This document shows positions 15,566 to 22,053 of a DNA stretch of 22,053 nucleotides, one piece after another. Under the pieces are notes generated by a model that worked only from the letters and a program-made list of their open reading frames with translations, searched no databases and was not told the DNA's origin. The translations under genes and the position numbers were made by a program. Where the stretch lies: the NCBI GenBank assembly GCA_902797405.1, contig CADBSP010000167.1:1-22053 (forward strand). The letters run 5' to 3'. The first letter of the stretch is position 1, and each line of letters opens with the position of its first letter. The DNA comes from an uncultured Eubacteriales bacterium (GTDB lineage Bacteria; Bacillota; Clostridia; Peptostreptococcales; Anaerovoracaceae).

Positions 15566-16994
15566 GTTCAATTTCGCTGATAACGTGCCAACACGAAAAA
15601 TCAATATCCTTACTTATCAAAAATTCTGCTATTGTCGTCTTTTTATTTTTCTTTGCAATTTTAATATTGCTATGTTCAGAATGTGATTTAAGAAAACCAT
15701 CTTCATCTTTTATAAAACCATTATTATATAAATCAGTTTCTAACGTGTTATCAATCTCTATAATGCTAACTCCGCGATTAGCACATAGTTCTTCAAGTTT
15801 TTTAAATCTCGAGGAAGGCTGCTTCCCATCTAGAGATAGGCTCCTGTCGTTATCAGTTATAACTATTATTCTTTTGTTTAATAAGCATGCAAGTTCTATA
15901 TAAGGTTCAAACATTATTCCAGCAACATTTACTACTGTCCAGTTATAGTTATTCTTATACAAATAGTGTTTTAATAACAGTTCCTCTGTATAACCTTCAA
16001 CTAGAATCACGTTATCTGCGAGCATCAATTCGCTTCTTCCTGAATGCATAAAAGTATTGAGTTTCCGCTTGTTAACTTCTGTAATATCAAACATATCATG
16101 ACCTTCAATATCAAGTAGTTCGTCTAATTTTAATTCATTTATGACCACTGCTGAATGCGTAGTTCCTATAACCATCGTGTTTGGCACTATTCTCAATTCA
16201 CGTAGTAACGTCCTAATAAGGGCAGGATGGAGATGATTCTCTATTTCATCTATCAAAATAATAGAATAGTCGTCGTTTAAGGTATTCAGAATGATGTTAG
16301 CTATACTCTTATACCCAGATCCAATAATATAATTATGTTCCTTTTCACCGCTAACGATATAGACCTTTTCATCAGTAAAGCGAGGCTCTGAGAGTTCAAT
16401 ATCTAATTCTTGGTTAAATCTTCTACAAAATTCTTGGAACTCCTTGCGTTTCTCATCGATTTCTAGTTTAATAGATTTATTTGAGTCTTTAACTAGATCT
16501 TTATATCTTTCTTCCGAGCCAATAAACTTCGATATTCCAGTTATTAAGCCATCAGAATATATATCTTCTATTCTAACTAAAGGTATCATATATAAGCTTG
16601 GTATATTAATGTCATTTCTAAGTATTTCACCATCAACAGGACTTCCATTTAAAAGACTGATTTCCCTTGTATATCTACCATTTTGGCTTTTCTTTACGGT
16701 AATTACAAACCCACATTTTTTATCCAAATCTACGTCGAAATAATCTAAACTTGGTATTATCCCCGGTTCAAGCTCAACTTTTATTTGCAATGGTAATGAA
16801 TCATCACTATCAAAAAAATCGCTTTTTCTAATTCTAAAATAATCTCCAGTAATAGATGCAAAAGCCAGTCTTATCCCATCCAAAAAATTACTTTTACCGG
16901 AGTTGTTTTTTCCAAACAATGCATTCAAACTACCGTTGAACTTATACCTTCTGTTAAGATTTCTGAATCTAATAAATTCGATACTCTTTATCAT
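15546..16994 (-). CDS. OLD-family ATPase-TOPRIM endonuclease, GajA-like (Gabija defence)
   Basis: This 482-residue protein has an N-terminal ABC-type ATPase with Walker A GKNNSGKS (28-35), a signature-like IIGSGYKSI (223-231), Walker B IILIDE (245-250) and a switch His in GTTHS (277-281). The C-terminal TOPRIM nuclease domain shows VILVEGYTE with E333, ITDND (379-383) and an ETDLY segment (419-423). It fits the class 2 OLD proteins that pair with UvrD-like helicases, i.e. GajA, which nicks or cuts phage DNA when nucleotides fall. Canonical GajA is about 580 residues, so this is a short form. The ATG at 16994 has only a weak upstream AGGA. A stand-alone OLD endonuclease is the alternative name, but the coupled helicase favours Gabija. 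Confidence 0.87.
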   Translation of the reverse strand: MIKSIEFIRFRNLNRRYKFNGSLNALFGKNNSGKSNFLDGIRLAFASITGDYFRIRKSDFFDSDDSLPLQIKVELEPGIIPSLDYFDVDLDKKCGFVITVKKSQNGRYTREISLLNGSPVDGEILRNDINIPSLYMIPLVRIEDIYSDGLITGISKFIGSEERYKDLVKDSNKSIKLEIDEKRKEFQEFCRRFNQELDIELSEPRFTDEKVYIVSGEKEHNYIIGSGYKSIANIILNTLNDDYSIILIDEIENHLHPALIRTLLRELRIVPNTMVIGTTHSAVVINELKLDELLDIEGHDMFDITEVNKRKLNTFMHSGRSELMLADNVILVEGYTEELLLKHYLYKNNYNWTVVNVAGIMFEPYIELACLLNKRIIVITDNDRSLSLDGKQPSSRFKKLEELCANRGVSIIEIDNTLETDLYNNGFIKDEDGFLKSHSEHSNIKIAKKNKKTTIAEFLISKDIDFSCWHVISEIEHELKGY

Positions 16995-17157
16995 AATTAA
17001 TCCACGTCCTAAATATATCCACTTATGAGAAATAAACAGAAAATGGCCTCTTTTCTATTGTCAAAACACATAGTACCACGCTATCTTGTTACGGTTGATT
17101 TTCCAATGATTATGTGAATAGCTCCTCCAACGTAATGATTTGGGGATAGTAACACTA

Positions 17158-17259
17158 CTAATTATTATCCTTTAACATTCTAAATGTAGCGCCTAAAACT
17201 TTTTGCTCATAATGTCTTTCTAATTCACTAATGGTATATTCCACATAACTGACAATCAA
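17158..17259 (-). CDS. Possible 33-codon small ORF or 3' gene remnant
   Basis: A TTG at 17259 preceded by GGAG starts a frame reading through VEYTISELERHYEQKVLGAT and ending in MLKDNN. The composition looks protein-like (amphipathic helix pattern), unlike the surrounding AT-rich DNA. I do not recognise it. It may be the tail of a deleted gene between the YefM-YoeB and Gabija modules. The remainder of 16995-17308 shows only a lone TTGACA (17059-17064, minus) that could be a -35 for the Gabija pair, with a poor -10. Confidence 0.3.
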   Translation of the reverse strand: MIVSYVEYTISELERHYEQKVLGATFRMLKDNN

Positions 17260-17308
17260 ATAAACGATTCTCCATTAACCATAATTTTAATCCGCACTAT
17301 TAATAAAC

Positions 17309-17572
17309 TTATTCCTCATAATGCCCTTTGCACGACTTCACAATGATTTCTCCATCAACAACTTCATATACCAGGCGATTGAAATCGTCTATGCGCCGGC
17401 TACAATCACCATCACGGTATTTTAATCGTTCAGGTTTTCCTTTGCCCTTAAGTACGCCATCACGTTCGATACTCTTAAGCAAATCATTTATTTTCTTCAG
17501 GGTTTTCTTGTCCTGTTGCTGCCAGCAAAGATAATCCTCCCAGCCCTCATCGGCAAATGTGATCTTACTCAT
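17309..17572 (-). CDS. yoeB: Txe/YoeB family ribosome-dependent mRNA interferase toxin
   Basis: This 87-residue RelE-fold toxin should cleave mRNA in the ribosomal A site. It shows the family pattern WEDYLCWQQQDKKTLKKIN at the N-terminus, then GKGKPERLKY and SRRIDDFNRLVYEV. Residues expected for catalysis are present: E48 in GKPE, R66 in NRLVYE, and H84-Y85 at the C-terminus (CKGHYEE). Its ATG shares one base with the antitoxin stop (TAATG), so the two are translationally coupled. Length and active-site residues suggest it is intact. Confidence 0.93.
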   Translation of the reverse strand: MSKITFADEGWEDYLCWQQQDKKTLKKINDLLKSIERDGVLKGKGKPERLKYRDGDCSRRIDDFNRLVYEVVDGEIIVKSCKGHYEE

Positions 17573-17835
17573 TATTTAGCCATTGCCTCCAGTTCTTCCA
17601 TTGTCTTGATAACGGTTTCCCCTGCAGCGATTTGCGCATTGGCACGATTGAGTTTCGCAAGATACTCACTGTTTCTTCTTGCTTTCTCAAGTTCTTGGTA
17701 CTCTGCCTCCGAGAGAATGACTACATTCTGGTTCGCTTTGCGAGGTATAATTATGGCAGTACCGCTGCACGCCATGTCAAAATACTTCTTTATATTTGCT
17801 CTAACATCAACCTGTTTGGCTACTGTTACACTCAT
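17572..17835 (-). CDS. yefM: Phd/YefM family antitoxin
   Basis: This 87-residue antitoxin has the DNA-binding N-terminal half typical of Phd/YefM, including VDVRANIKKYFDMACSG, a PRKANQNVVILSEAEYQELE segment and a flexible C-terminal tail that would wrap the toxin. GGAGGAATAAG precedes the ATG at 17835. It should repress its own promoter just upstream, alone or with YoeB. The operon is small and self-contained, placed between Gabija and AbiH, as stabilising modules often are in defence islands. Confidence 0.92.
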   Translation of the reverse strand: MSVTVAKQVDVRANIKKYFDMACSGTAIIIPRKANQNVVILSEAEYQELEKARRNSEYLAKLNRANAQIAAGETVIKTMEELEAMAK

Positions 17836-17883
17836 CTTATTCCTCCTATTTGGTACTATTTTAAATACTTTTTTTAGGACTAT

Positions 17884-17912
17884 ATTATAATGTCATTTAT
17901 CTAATTAGTCAA
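17884..17912 (-). promoter_or_regulatory. Promoter of the yefM-yoeB operon
   Basis: On the minus strand TTGACT (17907-17912), a 17-base spacer and TATAAT (17884-17889) form a strong vegetative promoter about 50 bases before yefM. No classical TGTACA YefM operator is seen; AGTACC and AGTAT between promoter and start are the nearest candidates. Confidence 0.8.
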
Positions 17913-18377
17913 ATAATTACACTATACACATTAACTTCAAACATATGGAGAAAAGAAGTAGATTTCGCTAGATAATTTGTTCAAGGAATATTGACGATTC
18001 AGCTAATTATAATCATCAATATACCACAATGATGCACTATTCTCTTAGTCAAAATTTCGTCTATCTCTAATAGAACTAGCACTTACACCCATACTTGTAA
18101 AAAAGACAATGGCTGACTTCACCAATAACTATCTCAGTTTCTTATAACACACAATATTTAGGCATATTAGTAACTTCAAAATAAAGGATAGAACGATTTC
18201 AAAGTATCGTTCCAACCAAAAAAGAGAGCAGTATCTGTCAACTGAAAATGCTTCACTTATCCAATTGACAAACACAATAACCTCTTAATATAAATTATCC
18301 TCAAACTTCTCAACTAACAAAGCTGTGAGTAACCTTGTGTCCTGTTTGTCCTTTTTATATAATTTTTTAATCACTTA
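17913..18377. other. AT-rich gap with one hairpin
   Basis: No gene is convincing here. GAACGAT (18191-18197) and ATCGTTC (18206-18212) form a 7-bp stem with an 8-base loop. On the minus strand it is followed by a weak T-rich stretch (TATCCTTTATTTTG), so it may end the transcript of the neighbouring membrane-anchored protein gene. Confidence 0.45.
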
Positions 18378-18917
18378 TCATCTGAAAAACATAATGTTCT
18401 GCAACAATACACTTGACCCAGGAGAACCTTTATACATAAACGTCAGGCTATCTACACCCGTAACATCGATACTATGCATGGTTCCAGTAGCATTTATTGA
18501 AGGAATACCTCCCACTTCATAACTGCAGCGTTCTTCATCCTCATCCCTAAGAATTAAAAGTCTGTTATATCCTTCTTTATCGGAACCCGAAGCATAATAA
18601 TCAAATTGCATTTTAGAGTAGTTCTTGTTTAGCACATATGTAATTGTCGATACATCCTGATCTCCCATTCCGCTAAGCATAATAACAGCCTCCCTTTCAA
18701 TTCCTTCTATGTCCTTATAGCTATCTAAATCATTTACTAAGCCATGATCCAGATTAAGGTCTCTCTTCAATGTCATTTCAGAATGTAGCGGTTTAACTTC
18801 CTGATTATTAATTAGCGAATGCAGAATCAACCCACCTATAACCGTAGTGATTATAGTAATAATAGCAGCACCAATTGCTTTATTTATTTTTGTTTTTATT
18901 CTCAATTTCTTAGCCAT
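18378..18917 (-). CDS. Membrane-anchored protein of unknown function
   Basis: I do not recognise this 179-residue protein. A basic N-terminus (KKLRIKTKINK) is followed by one membrane helix (about 14-36), so the rest is likely outside the cell. The outer part looks like a beta-sandwich: alternating strands such as TITYVLNKNY, KMQFDYYAS and RLLILRDEDE, then IDVTGVDSLTFMY near the end. This resembles the pattern of NPCBM-like carbohydrate-binding modules, but the likeness is only by eye. GGAG lies 10 bases before the ATG. It sits alone between YefM-YoeB and AbiH; a link to defence is guilt by association. Confidence 0.6.
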   Translation of the reverse strand: MAKKLRIKTKINKAIGAAIITIITTVIGGLILHSLINNQEVKPLHSEMTLKRDLNLDHGLVNDLDSYKDIEGIEREAVIMLSGMGDQDVSTITYVLNKNYSKMQFDYYASGSDKEGYNRLLILRDEDEERCSYEVGGIPSINATGTMHSIDVTGVDSLTFMYKGSPGSSVLLQNIMFFR

Positions 18918-19249
18918 AAAAGACTCGCTCCACCACTTTAGTCATCAAACATATTATATTTTCTAAAAGCAATTCTAATTATTATGCACTTGTAACCTGT
19001 AGTATGATTAGGAGGCCAAATTATTTCCTCCTTTCATTTAATATGCTGTATATTATCAAACAACAATGATTCTTATTTCGCTCTGTAGATATGACTATTA
19101 GAATAAATGTATTGTCATAACACTATTTGAACCGTTTGTAACATAATATCTAGGACGATACTCTTTGTGTATTTGCTATCCTCATATTATATAGTTCTAG
19201 ATTTTCATTCCCGAGACCTCTACTCATTATTATTAAAATTGAAATATTC
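18918..19249. other. Gap between AbiH and the membrane-anchored gene, with an orphan ribosome binding site
   Basis: AGGAGG (19010-19015) and CCTCCT (19027-19032) make a short inverted repeat. On the minus strand AAAGGAGG is followed 7 bases later by TTG and then only GCC TCC TAA. A consensus ribosome binding site with a three-codon frame suggests a deleted gene start or a structured leader. A TATAAT at about 18954 (minus) could be a -10 for the downstream gene, without a clear -35. Nothing else is seen. Confidence 0.4.
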
Positions 19250-20377
19250 TTAAACTTGTATGTCTCTAAATCCAAGAAAGTTATTATTATCATTATCTGT
19301 TTTTATAATGAATATTCTACTTTTTACGATTTCGTCATTATTATAATCTCGTTCGCAACCAACACATGCATCGAGGAATCGTTCCTTTACTTCTTCACTA
19401 TCGAAATAATAATCATAGTAATAAATAATTAATTCAGCATTACTATAAAGCAAAGTATTATATATTCTATTAAACCACCAACTATCTGTTTTTGATAAAG
19501 ACATTCCATAAATAATAAATAGTTCAGTTTTATCAAATAATCGTTTATACTTTACATCATTTTGTCCCCAAAATGATTTTACCAATCTAATTTCTTTTGC
19601 AGCCTTGTTAAAGTCATCTTCAATGCCAAAGATAATTGATCTCGGTATACTTTGTTTGCCATTTGGATGGATTACATCTGCGAGCAAATATGAGGACCAT
19701 ACTCTATCCTGGTTATGCTTGCAATTGGTAATGTTATCTTTAGGGTTGGGATAAAAATCAAAATTACGGTCTACCGTTCTATATGGGTGTGGAACAAACT
19801 GGGTTTTATCAAGATATATATAATTATCTAATAATTGAGTGTAATTAAAATTAACAAAAAGATAGTTATATAAGTCATAATGATCGGTATTATCTGGAAA
19901 ATTTATTTTCTCTTCTTTTGCCAGCTTTAAATCTGCCAAAAAAGTCGACATGCTTCTAGATGCCAGTCTGTTGCTTCGCGAGCAATTATTAATCTCTATC
20001 AATAAATCTGCGGTAACTAAATCGTTTAAATATCTCGCGAAACAGTCTGTAAGATTATTTATATCCTTTTCAAGCTTATTAGTTGGAATGATGCTATCCC
20101 TAATTATTTCTGAAATTGAGTTTTCAAAATCAGCCCAGTTTTCTTTATTCTCTTCACGATCTTTCTCCATCTTTTCATAAATCACATTACCTATATTGTG
20201 GAATCGGTAATACGTAATATAATCAAAAAAATCACAATACGAGGTCGTCTTGCCCTGCATCTTTCCGCTTCCAAATTTTCTTAGTGCGGCAATGTCAAAG
20301 CCGTTACCAACTAGCACCATAATATTATGTTGTTTTCTCAAGTCTAAATAATCCGATTTATCATACTCTACAAACAT
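19250..20377 (-). CDS. AbiH family abortive phage-infection protein
   Basis: This 375-residue protein carries the AbiH domain. The Rossmann-like start VLVGNGFDIA is at about 21-30, followed by SYCDFFDYI, NWADFEN (about 80-86), the central LFVNFNYTQLLDNY, ADVIHPNGK, IFGIEDDFN and the late FIIYGMSLSKTDSWWF. AbiH was found in lactococci as a stand-alone abortive infection system. Its nucleotide-binding, SIR2-like layout suggests NAD or nucleotide turnover, but the mechanism is not settled. The length is in the family range and no defect is visible. The ATG at 20377 follows GAGGAAAGGG. It is 66 bases downstream of the broken five-TM gene and may have been in one transcription unit with it and the SIR2 gene. 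Confidence 0.88.
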   Translation of the reverse strand: MFVEYDKSDYLDLRKQHNIMVLVGNGFDIAALRKFGSGKMQGKTTSYCDFFDYITYYRFHNIGNVIYEKMEKDREENKENWADFENSISEIIRDSIIPTNKLEKDINNLTDCFARYLNDLVTADLLIEINNCSRSNRLASRSMSTFLADLKLAKEEKINFPDNTDHYDLYNYLFVNFNYTQLLDNYIYLDKTQFVPHPYRTVDRNFDFYPNPKDNITNCKHNQDRVWSSYLLADVIHPNGKQSIPRSIIFGIEDDFNKAAKEIRLVKSFWGQNDVKYKRLFDKTELFIIYGMSLSKTDSWWFNRIYNTLLYSNAELIIYYYDYYFDSEEVKERFLDACVGCERDYNNDEIVKSRIFIIKTDNDNNNFLGFRDIQV

Positions 20378-20443
20378 ATTTCCCTTTCCTCGTATTTAAA
20401 AATATATCCGCTTTATCCCCTGCATTGATACATACAGCACTAT

Positions 20444-21320
20444 TTATATCTGTATGTAGAGAAAAACTGCAAAACCAACTAAAAATACAAACAGTATTAA
20501 AACAGATAATAATAAATTATTCCTTGTATAATAGTTTTTCTGATACTTTTTTCTAATCTTAAATACTGGTAATTCCTTTTCCCATGATTCAAGTGCTTCA
20601 CATCTGGCTTTCTCTCCTTTATAAACTTCAAATTTAAACCTTTCACTGTTCTTAATATCTAACACAGAAAAGATAATGATATAATTCGAAATAACAAAAT
20701 TAAAGATAAAAAGAAAAAATAATAATAAATTATCTTCCCTATATAATGGCAACGCTCCAAATTGCAAGCAAATTAAACCCAAAATCAAAATAGTTATTAC
20801 AACTGGAATATAAAACCATTTTTTTGTCTAGCTTAGTCCAGATGAATAAGTTGTTTGATAAACAGACATCCAATTCATTGGATAATTCAATGATTTTTCT
20901 TCTTTTAGGTCGATATTACTAGTAGCACTCGATGTAACACGTTTGTTAATAGTTTCCTCTATACTTGCAAGAGCACCTTTTAAAATAGCCAACTCAAAAA
21001 AATTTTTGTGCCTCATAAAAAGTTACCATCATCAGGAGTGGGGGCAAAATCCAAAACACAAGAATACTATCGCTGTCTTGTTTCCTGAATACAGAAAAAA
21101 TACTAAGCGTCGTTAGTATTACTGTAAATACCATCCAATGCCCATTTTCAATAGTATCCGCTTTTTTATCCAGCGTTTCCCACTGCCGCATCAATATATT
21201 CATCTGCACATCATCTGAAATTACGCCGTTATTTTTCTGACTGTTTGCAATTATATTATCCTCCTTGTTTACATCTCGAATTAAAATATATAAAAACTTC
21301 TTCTTAGATCCTCTCGTCAT
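20444..21320 (-). pseudogene. Five-TM membrane protein gene interrupted by a frameshift and an amber codon
   Basis: Three adjacent open stretches together give one protein of about 290 residues. The first (ATG at 21320) ends at KFF followed by TGA in a run of seven T (minus strand; plus A-run 20996-21002). Dropping one T continues as KFFELAILKGALASIEET. That frame runs to a TAG at 20828-20830, then goes on in the same frame as TKKWFYIPVV to the stop at 20444. Predicted helices: WMVFTVILTTLSIF, ILVFWILPPLLMMVTF, FYIPVVITILILGLI, LLLFFLFIFNFVIS and LLLSVLILFVFLVGFAVF, with a charged cytoplasmic segment before the last. No family is recognised. It starts 28 bases after the SIR2 gene, which suggests a SIR2 plus membrane-protein operon. 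No binding site precedes the ATG. Confidence 0.75.
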
Positions 21321-21348
21321 ACTAATAAATAATTATCACTAAGGAGCA

Positions 21349-21990
21349 TTATTCCCTTCTTGGGTTACTTTCAGCCAAGTCTTTCAGAAAAACTGTCATT
21401 TGGTTGTATTCATCAAATGCAATTATATCAACTCGGTGTTTGTCATTAAGAAATTCACGAATAGGAGTAATTTTGTCTTTCCGTAACATAATATAGCACC
21501 GCGGTAAATCTTCTCCTTCGTTGTCCCAATTTAAAGTCATATTTAAATCACTAATAATATCCTCAAAGTGTGGATCGCTTCCTCCATATCCAGTAAATAA
21601 AACAGAATTGGTCAAAAAAATGGAATTCATGATTAACCTGAAGCCAGGATTATGTTTCATAATGGTTAGGTAGTCATCGCGAGTTAGAACGAACTGATCC
21701 AGTTTTAGGTCACTTATTTTGCCATGTGCATGGATTATGGCTGTGTTCTGGGAGTAGATAGCAATAGAAAGGTTTTGTTGTTCAACATAACTGTAGGAGC
21801 GAGTAAGCAGCGATTTATAACCTAGTTTTTTCGCAGATTTCTCTAAAAGAGAATCATAGTTAGTAGTAATAATATGTCTATAATTCGTAGATATTATATA
21901 ATCATGATATTTATTCGGTTCAGCAGCATAGAAAAGTGCATTTAACTCATCGTCACAAAAGTCTGTTGTAAATGGTAATATAAAGTACAC
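21349..21990 (-). pseudogene. SIR2-domain protein gene, 5' truncated
   Basis: The readable 213 residues are the C-terminal part of a SIR2-like NAD-binding/NADase domain. TTNYDSLLE is at 42-50, the catalytic-type His at 89 in HAHGK, then FVLTRDDYL and LFTGYGGSDPHF (131-142). The N-terminal GAGIS-type loop that begins every SIR2 domain is missing. The open frame runs from a GTG that lies inside the tandem repeats at 21985-22053, so the first 60 to 100 residues were apparently removed by insertion of an element. In defence systems such domains deplete NAD after phage detection. It is followed by the broken five-TM gene and AbiH. Confidence 0.82.
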
Positions 21991-22053
21991 AGATTTTCGC
22001 CATCAGTAATACACAGATTCTCGCCACAAAGTGCGCAGATTTTCGCCACAAAG
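21985..22053. mobile_element. Tandem repeats resembling an IS21-type element end, continuing past the window
   Basis: Three imperfect copies, ACACAGATTTTCGCCA (21987), ACACAGATTCTCGCCA (22011) and GCGCAGATTTTCGCCA (22033), are spaced 24 and 22 bp, with CACAAAG between the last two and at the window edge. Several 20 to 25-bp repeats at a terminus are typical of IS21-family elements. The abrupt loss of the SIR2 5' part at this point supports an insertion. The transposase genes would lie to the right of the window, so the family is not proven. Confidence 0.55.

Noticed and set aside
14537..16994. PARIS (AriA/AriB) system
   Set aside because: In PARIS the ATPase and TOPRIM are on separate proteins; here they are fused and the partner has SF1 helicase motifs, as in Gabija.
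17990..18150. Minus-strand protein-like fragments (e.g. VKSAIVFFTSMGVSASS) in the gap before yefM
   Set aside because: Short, in conflicting frames, with no binding site or family likeness; too weak to call even a pseudogene.

Overview
The window looks like a chromosomal segment of a low-to-moderate GC member of the Bacillota, class Clostridia. The clues are an FHA-FtsW fusion next to a class B PBP, a Thermotoga-type S-adenosylhomocysteine hydrolase, an M18 aminopeptidase, AAGGAGG ribosome binding sites and several TTG starts. A family such as Anaerovoracaceae/Mogibacterium is a guess from gene content only. It splits at about 11.4 kb into a housekeeping half and an AT-richer accessory half.

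Housekeeping half. On the minus strand from 5950 down to the left edge runs a tight array: ahcY, gap, a FabG-like SDR reductase, FHA-FtsW and a class B PBP (cut by the window edge). Gaps are 1 to 23 bases or the genes overlap. FtsW and the PBP are a cognate peptidoglycan polymerase/crosslinker pair. Divergent from ahcY are an M18 aminopeptidase (best start TTG at 6180) and a YwaF/TIGR02206 membrane protein. A 196-bp imperfect palindrome with a bidirectional terminator at its core separates these from a convergent urea-transporter-family gene. Between that gene and mgtC lies about 680 bp of non-coding DNA. It carries two perfect TGTC-NN-GACA palindromes and a tandem array of about seven 36-bp units; each unit repeats a near-palindrome matching those palindromes at 10 of 12 positions.

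Accessory half (about 11.4 to 22.05 kb), nearly all on the minus strand: a defence/toxin island. In window order it holds a DUF4411 PIN toxin with an Xre-ImmA/IrrE antitoxin, a decayed pRiA4b ORF-3-like gene, a compact Gabija-like pair (OLD ATPase-TOPRIM nuclease plus short UvrD-like helicase), a YefM-YoeB module, an unrecognised membrane-anchored protein, an AbiH protein, a five-TM protein gene broken by a frameshift and an amber codon, and a SIR2-domain gene that has lost its 5' part. Imperfect 22 to 24-bp tandem repeats resembling IS21-type termini occur at both ends of the island (11413-11473 and 21985-22053), and the right set abuts the truncated SIR2 gene.

The parts most likely to be new are the 36-bp array with its matching palindromes upstream of mgtC, the 196-bp palindromic element, the compact Gabija variant, and the SIR2 plus five-TM membrane protein pair, which looks like the wreck of a two-gene defence system.
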